From: an uncultured Clostridia bacterium
GTDB lineage: Bacteria > Bacillota > Clostridia > Lachnospirales > Anaerotignaceae
Reading direction: 5' to 3'
Assembly: GCA_910583755.1 (NCBI GenBank)
Contig: CAJTZO010000014.1
Coordinates: 50,346 to 64,481, forward strand
Length of the DNA: 14,136 bases
Shown here: piece by piece, positions 1 to 8,218 of the stretch
How the letters are laid out: the number at the start of each line of letters is the position of its first letter
How positions within the stretch are numbered: position 1 is the stretch's first letter
The notes under the pieces: generated by a model
Databases searched by the model: none
The model's input: only the letters and a program-made list of their open reading frames with translations
What the model was told of the DNA's origin: nothing
Program-made: the position numbers and the translations under genes

Positions 1-3000
1 AAGATTCGTCTGTAACACTCTCAGAAGATTCGTCTGTAACGCTCTCAGAAGGTTCGTCTGTAACACTTTCAGAAGATTCATCTGTAACACTCTCAGAAGA
101 CTCATCTGTAACATTCTCAGAAGGATTATTTAACAATTCATTTGAGGTTTCATCAGCAATAAAATCTTCTTTAAAGTTGTCAGATTCTAAAGATTTCAAA
201 ATATCTTCAATTTCTGTTTCTTCCATATCATCTGTCAACTGTATAAAGGAAATTTCTGCCTCTTGTTCACGCATAGAGAATGTTGTTACTTCTGGCTCAT
301 AAATAAGATTAAATTTATAAACTTTTGGTTTTACACCACCCTGTGCAATGACAACAGCAATTGGTGTTGGAACACCTGGTGTCATAATCAAACCTTTACT
401 GTCAACTGGAATTGCATCTTCATCATAGATAACACATTCATAGCCACCTGATGATTTTGTTGCAATCGCTGCTTCTGCATATGGAATTACAATTTCTTCT
501 TGGTTAATATCACATGTTATAGAGTTTTCACCATTTTTATCTTTAATAATGATTTCAGTTAATGCACCCTTATTTTCATACCAATCATAGGTTACATCAC
601 CCAACTGGAAGTTTGGAATACCGTTCAATTCTGCATGGCTTGTTATTTGTTCGTGGATGGTATCTTTTAATGGATTGACACCAAAAGCAGCAAATAATTC
701 TTTTACACCTGCAAATCGTAAATATCCTATATCTGTCTCATCAGAAGTTCCATCAAAGTAACCTGCATCTAAAAATTCTTGCATTGTTTTTTCTAATGGA
801 GTTCCATCAGCTTTTTCACCAATAGTCAAATGAATATCTTCTGGATTTAGATGTCTTGCTTTTAAATCTTTTACAGTAGAAAAAGATTGATTTCCTACAT
901 AATAATCAAAATAGAAATCACAGATGAAACTTGAATAATTACTGATATAGAAATAATGATGTGTAATAAAATCACTATCAATAACAGCTTCTCCTTCATA
1001 ATCATACATTAATAACTGAGGTACACAGTTCATACGAGCAAACAAACATACAAGTTCTGGTTCTTCAGATGCCATATATAAATCAACATCCTTACCATTA
1101 TTATCTGTCATTATTGTATGTCCTGTTTCTGACCAGTCATAAAATATTTCTTTTTCTCCTGTTTGAAATCCATAACTAAAAGGAGTATTCTCTTTTGTCA
1201 AATTTAAAGTATATCTATTTTCTGAAACTTTCAATGGCACTAATGAAATAGAAGGGTCATCTAATTTATTAAATACCACTTCTCCTTCTATCGCTTCTCC
1301 TTCTGGAATATCATAAAAATTGGAAGAATAATCTTTAAAAATATTTCCAGAAGTTTCATAATAGTTTATCTCCACTTTATATTTGTTAGGAACTTCTAGA
1401 ATATCTGAAGGATGCTGAAGCCAACAGCCTACAAGAATACCTTTTTTTCCTTCATGTTCGCTAATTTCTAACGATGAATTCCAATGTCCATAACTAGTAT
1501 AATAAGTAGTATCTTTATATAACTGAACCCCTATATATGAGATAATATTTTTTACATTCTCATCAATCGCTTCTCCATTTTCTTTGGTAATAGGAACAAA
1601 GACATTTAACCAGTTATCCCCCGGAACTAATTCTGGTTCACCAAAGTTTATATTGTAATTAAGTTCATGGATTTTTGCTTTACAAACTTTTCCGCTTGTT
1701 GTTCCACCAGAAAATTGGAATGTAAATTCTAATTCATCATCTGAAACCAGTGTATCCGTAAATGCTTTTGTAAATTGAATGGAAGTAATACCATTTTGCA
1801 ATACTTCTTTGGTATAATGCTCATTCTCTCGTAATGAAGTTACAGCTCCTTCATTTTTTTTGCAAGTAATACCTTCAAGTTTTTCTGTCGGTTTCATATA
1901 CTTGATATAATATTTTATATTAGATTTACCATATATATCTACAATGTCTTTATCTTCTTCACTATATCCAGGTCTGGTAACAAGAATCCCTGCTGCTCTA
2001 GATGCCATAATTTTATAGACAGATTGATTTTCTGGCTCAGATTGTGGAGAAACCGTAATTGTAATATCTACAGTAGAGGCTTCATCTAAATAAATAAGAT
2101 GAGAATAATCATCAGAAGGCCAAACAACTTGGTCTTCTTCATTTTCTCCAAGTTTGTAAGTAACATTTATCAATGCATCTTTATTATTTGAAATTGCTTT
2201 TAAATTTATATAGTTTTCTAAAAGTGGAATTTCTCCTTCCATCGTTTTTGGAACATAGCCAAGGAAGTTTACTGTATTTGTAAGCCCAGAAATAATTAAG
2301 GACTGTAAAACTGGTGTATCTGCCGATATTTTTACAACCATATATTTTTCTTCATTGGTTAAGCCAGAAATTGTTGTTGTTTCTAGTGGTTCTAAGTTTT
2401 CATAAAGTATTTCTGTGGTTTCTGTGCCTAATGTACCATCTTTCATAACAGGATAGGATTTTCTTCCATCTTTATATGCAATAATGTAATAGCGACATCC
2501 TAATTGTAAGTCAGTAATACAGCCATCACCTGCTATTCCTTCAGAACCTTCTTCTAAAATAACTGTTGCATTTTGTTTTGACTCCACTGTTAATACAACT
2601 GTATCATTTACAACAATTTCTCTTATATTGTTAGGATAATTCAGCCAAACTTTTACAGAAAATTTATTACCACTGTCGCTTAATCCAGTTATAAAAGAAT
2701 AGGAGCTTTCTGTTGCGCCAGCAATTTCTGTACCATTACGATACCATTGATAATTAAGTTTTTCAGTGGTTTCCACATCTACTTTAAAACTTGCCTTCTC
2801 ACCTGCAAAAACAGTCATATCATCTGGCCCATTTACTACAAATGGGAAAGAATTACTAATTGTAAATTTCAAAAAAGGATTAGATAAAAATTCTTTTTTA
2901 GAATTCTTTCCTCTTAAAGTCCAATCTTTTTCTTCTAAAGAAATTTGATAAGTATTTGATTTTTCTTCTTTAGGAATACGGAAAGAAAGATATGTTTCTG

Positions 3001-4528
3001 ATAAAGATGCATCTTCTATTGTACCACTTCCATTATCACTTTGATAAGTAAATAAGTTGTTTAAATCATTACCTGATAAAGCCTTTCCATTTACCAAAAG
3101 TTCTATTGGTTCATCAAAAAACATATTTACAAAAATATCCGTTTCCGTTTGTGACGTTTCTACATAAGAGTAGGTCAATTCTTTTTTGTCCTCCGGTCGA
3201 CTGGAAGAACTACTTCCTTTTTTAGAAGAACTACTACTTCCAAAATAATTTGAATAAGTACCTCCGTTTAAAGTGTTGTTGTTAATATTGGAAGTAATAC
3301 CATCTTTAATATCTATGTTATCTGGACTTTGCGCAATAGATACATTTTGAGAGCTAATAGAAACTGACTCTAATTTTCCAGTTCCTCCAACAGTTGCCTG
3401 TGCATTAATTTCCATAGAGGATACGGTTGCTGTAGACGCTATATTTACTTTTGCTTCAGTTGCTTTTTCTGTAATTACAATATTTTCTGCTTTTCCTCCC
3501 AAAATATCAACTTTTGCTTTTGGAGAATCCACTACAACAGAAGGGAAAGTGCCTTCCAAAGAAACTCTTGAATTGTCTGGAATTGCAACTACAATTCCTT
3601 GAAATCCATCTCCACTTAAGTTATCTGTTTGTAACTTGCTTCCTGAGCGTACTTCTGTCATATTAATATTTGTGTTACCTGATGCTACAACCCTAACTGG
3701 TACATTATCTGGCACTTCAACGCGAAGCGTTCCAAGTTGTGTATCGATAAACAAAATACTGTTGATTCCACCACCTGAAACAATGGTTTCCCCTTTTACT
3801 ACCACATGATTTAGGGTTACTTCTCCTGTTCCAACTCCTTCAGAAATATACAAGTCTCCTTCTATTACAGCATTTTTTAGCACAACACCAGGTGATACAA
3901 TAGAAAGATTGCCTTGTATTGTTTGATTATTAAAATCATGTGTTCCTTCTGAATAAACAGAACCTGCAACAGAACAAAGAAGACTAGCCACTTCACCAAA
4001 AGAAATCGGATTTTGAGGTTTCAGTGTTCCATCCAAATATCCATTTAAATGTCCTTTTTTTGTTAAAGCATTTACACTACTTCTTGCATAATCTGCAATC
4101 TGGCTATCATCTTTAAATTTTGATTTTTCAGAATCCTTCAAATCATATTTTAACATTTTGGCAAGCATTACAACTGCATCTTGCCGGGTCAAGGTTTGGT
4201 CTGCTTTTTTAACTGCAATATCTGTGATATTTTCTGCAAACCAATTTTGTAACGTTACTGTTTGAGATTGTATTTGTGATAATTTGTCATAATGAAAAAG
4301 CTTTGCTGCCATCTCAATAAATTCTACATAAGTAATGGTACGTTTTGCATCATAAGAATCCATAATACTTTCATAGATATTTTGCTCAGCTAAAGTTTTC
4401 ACATATTTATCTGACCAGTTTTCTAAGGAATCTTTTGCAAAAACAGAACTGGTAGATGAAATACATAAAATCAATGCCATAAAAAATGACAACAGCCGAA
4501 AATAAAGTTGTTTTTTCGTACTTTCCAT
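1..4528 (-). CDS. Large secreted SLH-domain surface protein (C-terminus beyond window)
   Basis: Uninterrupted frame of about 1509 codons, open at the window edge. The ATG at 4528 follows a GGGGGG ribosome site by 7 nt; upstream in-frame ATGs at 4549 and 4543 lie in front of or inside that site and are less likely. Residues 1-31 form a signal peptide ending SSVFA; its Cys is not in a lipobox. Residues ~33-188 resemble three S-layer homology repeats (for example KKGHLNGYLDGTLKPQNPIS), which normally bind pyruvylated wall polymer and anchor proteins on the cell surface. Residues ~195-405 look like a beta-helix or bactofilin-like stack (TIQGNLSI, AVIEGDLYI, VVVKGETIV). A Ser-rich linker at ~429-447 follows, then an Ig-like domain (~555-640, QWYRNGTEI), a probable cadherin-like beta-sandwich (~735-850) and further beta-rich sequence. 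From ~1430 the chain becomes acidic, ending in SSESVTDE repeats. I see no catalytic motif, so adhesion or envelope structure is inferred. Monocistronic as far as visible. Confidence 0.9.
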   Translation of the reverse strand, partial: MESTKKQLYFRLLSFFMALILCISSTSSVFAKDSLENWSDKYVKTLAEQNIYESIMDSYDAKRTITYVEFIEMAAKLFHYDKLSQIQSQTVTLQNWFAENITDIAVKKADQTLTRQDAVVMLAKMLKYDLKDSEKSKFKDDSQIADYARSSVNALTKKGHLNGYLDGTLKPQNPISFGEVASLLCSVAGSVYSEGTHDFNNQTIQGNLSIVSPGVVLKNAVIEGDLYISEGVGTGEVTLNHVVVKGETIVSGGGINSILFIDTQLGTLRVEVPDNVPVRVVASGNTNINMTEVRSGSKLQTDNLSGDGFQGIVVAIPDNSRVSLEGTFPSVVVDSPKAKVDILGGKAENIVITEKATEAKVNIASTATVSSMEINAQATVGGTGKLESVSISSQNVSIAQSPDNIDIKDGITSNINNNTLNGGTYSNYFGSSSSSKKGSSSSSRPEDKKELTYSYVETSQTETDIFVNMFFDEPIELLVNGKALSGNDLNNLFTYQSDNGSGTIEDASLSETYLSFRIPKEEKSNTYQISLEEKDWTLRGKNSKKEFLSNPFLKFTISNSFPFVVNGPDDMTVFAGEKASFKVDVETTEKLNYQWYRNGTEIAGATESSYSFITGLSDSGNKFSVKVWLNYPNNIREIVVNDTVVLTVESKQNATVILEEGSEGIAGDGCITDLQLGCRYYIIAYKDGRKSYPVMKDGTLGTETTEILYENLEPLETTTISGLTNEEKYMVVKISADTPVLQSLIISGLTNTVNFLGYVPKTMEGEIPLLENYINLKAISNNKDALINVTYKLGENEEDQVVWPSDDYSHLIYLDEASTVDITITVSPQSEPENQSVYKIMASRAAGILVTRPGYSEEDKDIVDIYGKSNIKYYIKYMKPTEKLEGITCKKNEGAVTSLRENEHYTKEVLQNGITSIQFTKAFTDTLVSDDELEFTFQFSGGTTSGKVCKAKIHELNYNINFGEPELVPGDNWLNVFVPITKENGEAIDENVKNIISYIGVQLYKDTTYYTSYGHWNSSLEISEHEGKKGILVGCWLQHPSDILEVPNKYKVEINYYETSGNIFKDYSSNFYDIPEGEAIEGEVVFNKLDDPSISLVPLKVSENRYTLNLTKENTPFSYGFQTGEKEIFYDWSETGHTIMTDNNGKDVDLYMASEEPELVCLFARMNCVPQLLMYDYEGEAVIDSDFITHHYFYISNYSSFICDFYFDYYVGNQSFSTVKDLKARHLNPEDIHLTIGEKADGTPLEKTMQEFLDAGYFDGTSDETDIGYLRFAGVKELFAAFGVNPLKDTIHEQITSHAELNGIPNFQLGDVTYDWYENKGALTEIIIKDKNGENSITCDINQEEIVIPYAEAAIATKSSGGYECVIYDEDAIPVDSKGLIMTPGVPTPIAVVIAQGGVKPKVYKFNLIYEPEVTTFSMREQEAEISFIQLTDDMEETEIEDILKSLESDNFKEDFIADETSNELLNNPSENVTDESSESVTDESSESVTDEPSESVTDESSESVTDES
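3..122 (-). repeat. 24-nt tandem repeat encoding SSESVTDE units
   Basis: Five consecutive 24-nt units (3-26, 27-50, 51-74, 75-98, 99-122) differ at only a few bases and continue off the window. The unit length is a multiple of three, so copy-number change keeps frame. In the coding strand each unit gives an acidic Ser/Thr-rich octapeptide, SSESVTDE with an SSES/PSES variant. It forms part of the C-terminal stalk of the SLH surface protein. Confidence 0.95.
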
Positions 4529-5033
4529 AATAAATCCCCCCATATCCATTATAATAATGCAATAATAATGTAACTAAAATTCTTTAAGTTCTCTCCTTTC
4601 TTTGATTAAAATAAAAATTTATTTATATGCTATAGATAACAAATCCTTATGAAAAGTGATAAATTATATTTTATTTTTTTCAAAAAGGAAGTTGTCACTA
4701 TAAATATACTATAAAATACAAAATTTTATTTTTTATTACATTATTTAAAATCTTTTTATACATTTTAATAGGAGTTTTTAAAGATTAACGTATTTTTTTG
4801 TAATTTTATACAATATTTTATTTATTACTATATCATTAATCATATAAAAATGCAACTATTTTATCATGTTTTCTTAAATGGAATTCGTGTTGTTTTACTA
4901 TTTTCACAAAAAAAATTTGTGTTTTCGATATTATTTTAAACAAATTTTCCATAACAACAAGAAGTATAAAAAAATGCAACATATAAATATATGAGAGTAT
5001 TATTAAATTAATGAAATAAGAACATACTAATTA
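4529..5033. other. AT-rich intergenic region, no gene seen
   Basis: About 505 nt of very AT-rich sequence between the SLH gene and the small-gene pair. It must contain the promoter and leader of the SLH gene. I find no convincing -35/-10 pair, no riboswitch-like GC-rich structure and no tRNA. A short inverted repeat, CACAAA / TTTGTG at 4905-4921, is the only hairpin noticed, and it lacks a clean terminator tail. Confidence 0.6.
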
Positions 5034-5255
5034 TCAAGGAACAGTTATATATCCTTCTATCCAATGCTTTTTATCTATTTCATATTTATCAATATAAAAA
5101 TCATTTGGTCGTTCCTTAAATCCAGGCAATTTTTTATACTCTAAAACAGCCATTTTAGCTTTTTGAAAACTTGAAAATACCCCTAAAAATTTTGTTTCAT
5201 CACATCCATTTTCTAGTTCATAACTATGTTGTAATACATATACACATTTATTCAT
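5034..5255 (-). CDS. Small DUF7336-like protein, putative immunity-associated
   Basis: 73 residues, starting at ATG 5255 behind a good AGGAG site. The pattern YVLQHSYELENGCDETKFLGVFSS, then a KLPGF motif and FYIDKYEIDKKHW, matches what I recall of the DUF7336 family. These are small cytosolic proteins of unknown function often seen in arrays of immunity genes of polymorphic toxin systems. No signal peptide or membrane segment. It lies 21 nt downstream of the 110-residue gene and is almost certainly in the same transcript. The immunity role is inferred from family context; no toxin gene is visible here. Confidence 0.8.
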   Translation of the reverse strand: MNKCVYVLQHSYELENGCDETKFLGVFSSFQKAKMAVLEYKKLPGFKERPNDFYIDKYEIDKKHWIEGYITVP

Positions 5256-5276
5256 AAATCATTCTCCTTTTTTACT

Positions 5277-5609
5277 TCAATCTCCTATAGAAATTAATCC
5301 AGAATTTTCTGTAATTGCTTTCTGTGAAATTTCTATCAAATTTTTTAACATTTGCTCACCTTCCCCTAAGTCTTGATAGTTCTGAAGTAACGATGCATCC
5401 AAAATATATTCACATATTTCAATTATTTGAGGTAAATCATTCTTAGAAATTTCAACATCACTATAGGGATTAATACGATATAATTTTCTTGCATCATACA
5501 ACATTTTTCTTCTAAATTTATAAATAAAATCAATTAAATCATCACTAAATTCTATGTTAGTATCCTGTTCCTCAATCTCATCTATGGAATTGCCTATATA
5601 AAAATTCAT
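5277..5609 (-). CDS. Small acidic hypothetical protein, putative immunity protein
   Basis: 110 residues, ATG at 5609 preceded by AGGAG at good spacing. The protein is acidic and probably mostly helical (DDLIDFIYKFRRKMLYDARKLY, then LPQIIEICEYILDASLLQNY), with neither signal peptide nor transmembrane segment. I do not recognise a named domain; the size, charge and pairing with a DUF7336-like gene fit immunity proteins of toxin systems. It is the first gene of a two-gene minus-strand operon, divergent from the immunity/barrel operon beginning at 6007. Confidence 0.75.
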   Translation of the reverse strand: MNFYIGNSIDEIEEQDTNIEFSDDLIDFIYKFRRKMLYDARKLYRINPYSDVEISKNDLPQIIEICEYILDASLLQNYQDLGEGEQMLKNLIEISQKAITENSGLISIGD

Positions 5610-5720
5610 AAAATATTCTCCTATTTTTTAGAAAAAACAACAATATTATCTATTCTATCAAATACCTTTTAGAAATAATCTTATAATTTATAGTAAATAT
5701 TTTTGCTATTCTTCATATAT

Positions 5721-5729
5721 AGTATAGCA
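5721..5729 (-). promoter_or_regulatory. Possible extended -10 promoter for the 5609/5255 gene pair
   Basis: On the minus strand TGCTATACT is a TGn-extended -10 box about 110 nt upstream of the ATG at 5609. No good -35 is visible, which extended -10 promoters tolerate. The background is very AT-rich, so chance occurrence is possible. Confidence 0.35.
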
Positions 5730-5892
5730 TATATCTATTTATAAAAATATCATTTTTTCAATTTATACAAAAATAAAAAGAACAAACAAACTTTTATTAT
5801 TAAAGCTTTAGCTACAAACAAAGAACTTTTTATGATAAAATAAATTAAGTTTAACCACAGAAGATAAACCATAATACAAAAATTGTTTTTAT

Positions 5893-5921
5893 TTCATATA
5901 CATCTTATCATTTTTTATAAT
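5893..5921 (+). promoter_or_regulatory. Probable promoter of the 6007-6974 operon
   Basis: TTCATA at 5893-5898, a 17-nt spacer, and a perfect TATAAT at 5916-5921. Transcription would begin near 5928, leaving a leader of about 80 nt that contains the palindrome at 5959-5976. The -35 matches only 4 of 6. Confidence 0.45.
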
Positions 5922-5958
5922 GATGATTTATTTACAAAAATGCATCTATAAATAAGTA

Positions 5959-5976
5959 TTATCTTACATAAGATAA
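5959..5976. promoter_or_regulatory. 18-nt palindrome TTATCTTA-ca-TAAGATAA
   Basis: Perfect 8-nt inverted arms around a 2-nt centre, about 30 nt upstream of the ATG at 6007 and just before its ribosome site. Symmetry and position fit a dimeric repressor operator for the operon. No candidate regulator gene is adjacent. Confidence 0.4.
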
Positions 5977-6006
5977 ACAAATTTGACAAGGAAAGGAAAA
6001 TAAAAA

Positions 6007-6447
6007 ATGTATACTAAACTAGAAAATTACTTGTCAGGATATTTCCATACAAATTATTGGTATGATGAAGGAGTAGAGATTGCACAAGATATAATTTCTA
6101 ATTTTACAGATAAGGATTGGGAGCAATTATTGAAAAAATTACCTAAACAAAATATGGAATGGAAAAAGAAATTAGCTTATTGTTTATATAATGATAAAAA
6201 TAAATATGAGTTATTAACCTTAATAGAATTACTTCATACAGAAGATAAAGAACTTTTAGAAATTGTCTTAGACTCTTTGAGAAGTTTTATGAATCAAGAA
6301 ACCACCAATTTTTTGATGCATGATACAGAAATTGTCAATCAAATAAAAAATTTGTACTATCATAATACTAGTAGAATAATACATATTATGCTTACAGATT
6401 TGGTTTATAAAATAAACCAATTTACAGAAAAGGAATTATTATTATAA
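6007..6447 (+). CDS. CdiI-like immunity protein with helical repeat region
   Basis: 146 residues; ATG at 6007 behind AAGGAAAGG. The N-terminus LENYLSGYFHTNYW resembles the YFHQDW signature of the CdiI_2-type contact-dependent-inhibition immunity family, followed by a typical helical stretch (IAQDIISNF, DKDWEQLLKKLP). The rest (about residues 55-140) is predicted all-helical and HEAT-like. Cytosolic; no signal or membrane segment. The usual role of the family is to bind and neutralise a toxin domain delivered by a neighbouring cell. It is followed after 15 nt by the first beta-barrel gene, so the three genes form an operon. No cognate toxin is present in the window. Family assignment rests on a short recalled motif. 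Confidence 0.75.
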   Translation: MYTKLENYLSGYFHTNYWYDEGVEIAQDIISNFTDKDWEQLLKKLPKQNMEWKKKLAYCLYNDKNKYELLTLIELLHTEDKELLEIVLDSLRSFMNQETTNFLMHDTEIVNQIKNLYYHNTSRIIHIMLTDLVYKINQFTEKELLL

Positions 6448-6462
6448 CAAGGAGTAAAATAT

Positions 6463-6714
6463 ATGTATCAGGTATTACAAAAATTTCAAGTTTCTGATAA
6501 AGTTTGTATTTTTGTAGAAGGAAATACACAACTTTTAAAAAATGGACTACTATTAAAAGATGAAAATGAAAATATTTTTATCATCAAATCCATTGGAATG
6601 GTAAAGTATAAAAAAATAGAGGATAATAAAAAATATGCAGTATTACTTTTAACTGGAGATACAGAAAAAATAGGAAAAAGCTTAACAATTATTGAAAAGG
6701 AAAGGTCATCATGA
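6463..6714 (+). CDS. Stand-alone EF-Tu domain II-like beta-barrel protein (1)
   Basis: 83 residues, ATG at 6463 after an AAGGAG site. The entire protein is one small beta-rich domain: VLQKFQV, VCIFVEGNTQLLKNGLLLKDENE, IFIIKSIGMVKYK, YAVLLLTGDTEKIGKSLTII. The order of strands, and the endings LLLTGD and IGKSLTII, resemble domain II of translational GTPases (EF-Tu/IF2 barrel) without any GTP-binding domain. Its function is unknown. It overlaps the next gene by ATGA (6711-6714), so the two are translationally coupled and may act as a pair. Confidence 0.75.
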   Translation: MYQVLQKFQVSDKVCIFVEGNTQLLKNGLLLKDENENIFIIKSIGMVKYKKIEDNKKYAVLLLTGDTEKIGKSLTIIEKERSS

Positions 6715-6974
6715 AAAAAGGCGCTTTTATATTACATAGCTATATGATAGAAAACAAACAATTAACTTTTATAGGGCGAGTGGCGATTGATATAAAAATA
6801 GGAGATATTTTATTTTATAAAAATGAAACAAAACAAGAAAGCTATCTTATTACCAATATTATTGCCTATCAGCATGAACTTGATGAAATTAGTGCTGGTA
6901 TGACATGTAAACTCATTGTACAAGGGAATCCACTTGTTTTAAAGGAAAACAATGTAGTATTATACATAAAATAA
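6711..6974 (+). CDS. Stand-alone EF-Tu domain II-like beta-barrel protein (2)
   Basis: 87 residues; the start ATG overlaps the stop of the previous gene, and an AAGG site lies inside that gene. The pattern FIGRVAIDIKIGDILFYKN, then SYLITNIIAYQHELDEISAGMTCKLIVQGN, follows the translation-factor domain II barrel: a G-V-I-K-x-GD turn, then a strand, then a G-M-T-hydrophobic strand. There is no GTPase domain. It is probably a paralogue of the preceding barrel and the last gene of the operon. A role with the immunity-like protein is inferred from the operon; EF-Tu is a known cofactor or target of some CDI toxins, but nothing here proves such a link. Confidence 0.75.
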   Translation: MKKGAFILHSYMIENKQLTFIGRVAIDIKIGDILFYKNETKQESYLITNIIAYQHELDEISAGMTCKLIVQGNPLVLKENNVVLYIK

Positions 6975-7004
6975 AAAGGGAACGCTCTCTACTCTGGAAG
7001 CGTT
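6971..7004 (-). terminator. Intrinsic terminator of the TetR/MFS operon
   Basis: On the minus strand the arms AACGCT and AGCGTT (6999-7004 and 6981-6986) enclose a 12-nt loop and are followed by CCCTTTTTATTTT. The TAG stop codon of the MFS gene lies inside the loop. It may also end the convergent plus-strand operon, though its tail on that strand is poor. Confidence 0.6.
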
Positions 7005-8218
7005 TCTAAACTTTTAAAAAATCTAATTGACAATAACCCAATCACACATACCATTATTCCAGTAGAAATAAGGATAAAAAAAATACTAAAATGGTCAAAC
7101 AAAAAGCCATATACCATTTGTCCGATTGGTTGTACGCATAAAGTAATGGCAGAGGTATAAGCCATCATTTTTCCAATGAAATGATTCGGTGTTTTTTGTT
7201 GTATCAAGGAAACTGCAAAAATGGAAAAAATACTAATAGAAATCTGCATACCACAAAGTGAACTAACATTAATTACATATTTTAATGTGATATTGTTTGG
7301 AATAAGAAATACAAGACCCATAGGAATCATAAAAATGCCAATTAAGGAAAGAAAAAAAGATAATTTTTGTGTATTTATTTTTTTAACAAAAAGTCCAGCC
7401 AGTATACTTCCTATGATAGTAGCAACTGCTAATGCGCTTTCCGCAACACCATAATAATTTGCATTCAGTGCAAGAACAGTACGTACAATATAAGGAAGTC
7501 CAACCATAAGAACCCCCATTACAAAAAATCGGGAAAGTGCAGTAAAAAGCAGTATTTTTAAAATATTTGTTTGTTCTTTTAAAATAAATCGCAGACTAAA
7601 TAAAAAGTCTTGTTTGATAGTAGAAAGAATCGTTTCTTTTTTACTAGAAGGTTGATAGTGTAGTTGAATAAAACACTCCAAAAAAGCGGTAATGAAAAAG
7701 AATATGGTACTTATATACATCATAAATTTTAAGGAAAATAAAGAATATAAAATGCCGCCCAGCATTGGCGCAATAAAATGAGAGATAGAAGCAACTTGAT
7801 TTACAACAGCATTTCCTTTTGTAATATTATCACCCGTTAATATAGAAGGAATACACGCTTGCACAGTAGGAGTTTCAAAGGCTCCCAATACAGACAATAA
7901 AACAAGCAGAATGCTTATTACAGTAAAGGCATTATTTTCAGACAAAAAAATGGCTGCACACAAAATAAAAAATCCAGTCAAACCATCCAAGACAACCATA
8001 ATCGTTCTTCTATTTGCACGGTCTGCAAGAATACCACCAAATGGTGACAATATAATTGTAGGTATCATTGCAACAGATAATATTCCAGCAAATATTGTAG
8101 CAGAACCGCTCAACTCTAATATATACATAGATAATGCAAACTTTAAAATAAAGTTACCAAACAAAGAAAATACTTGTCCCAAAATAAGAAGCGTAAAATT
8201 TCTGGTAAATAATTTCAT
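6989..8218 (-). CDS. MFS efflux transporter, DHA3 (drug/macrolide efflux-like) family
   Basis: 409 residues with about 12 hydrophobic segments, the usual length for the DHA3 branch of the major facilitator superfamily. Motif A is visible at residues 61-72 (GGILADRANRRT) in the loop between segments 2 and 3. The start MKLFTRNFTLLILGQVFSLFG is typical of MefA-type and related exporters, which expel small molecules by proton antiport at the cytoplasmic membrane. The ATG at 8218 overlaps the TetR stop by ATGA, so it is translated by coupling with its presumed repressor. The stop lies within the terminator hairpin. The substrate cannot be told from sequence. Confidence 0.92.
   Translation of the reverse strand: MKLFTRNFTLLILGQVFSLFGNFILKFALSMYILELSGSATIFAGILSVAMIPTIILSPFGGILADRANRRTIMVVLDGLTGFFILCAAIFLSENNAFTVISILLVLLSVLGAFETPTVQACIPSILTGDNITKGNAVVNQVASISHFIAPMLGGILYSLFSLKFMMYISTIFFFITAFLECFIQLHYQPSSKKETILSTIKQDFLFSLRFILKEQTNILKILLFTALSRFFVMGVLMVGLPYIVRTVLALNANYYGVAESALAVATIIGSILAGLFVKKINTQKLSFFLSLIGIFMIPMGLVFLIPNNITLKYVINVSSLCGMQISISIFSIFAVSLIQQKTPNHFIGKMMAYTSAITLCVQPIGQMVYGFLFDHFSIFFILISTGIMVCVIGLLSIRFFKSLETLPE

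Noticed and set aside
263..451. 62-codon plus-strand ORF
   Set aside because: Antisense to the SLH gene; Trp/Asn-rich low-quality protein with no ribosome site.
2766..2948. 60-codon plus-strand ORF
   Set aside because: Antisense shadow of the SLH gene, no ribosome site or recognisable protein pattern.
4436..4528. Lipoprotein signal at the SLH N-terminus
   Set aside because: The Cys is preceded by LIL rather than a small residue at -1; an SSVFA cleavage site fits a normal signal peptide.
4529..5033. Riboswitch or small RNA upstream of the SLH gene
   Set aside because: The sequence is uniformly AT-rich with no conserved motif or stable multi-stem fold that I can see.
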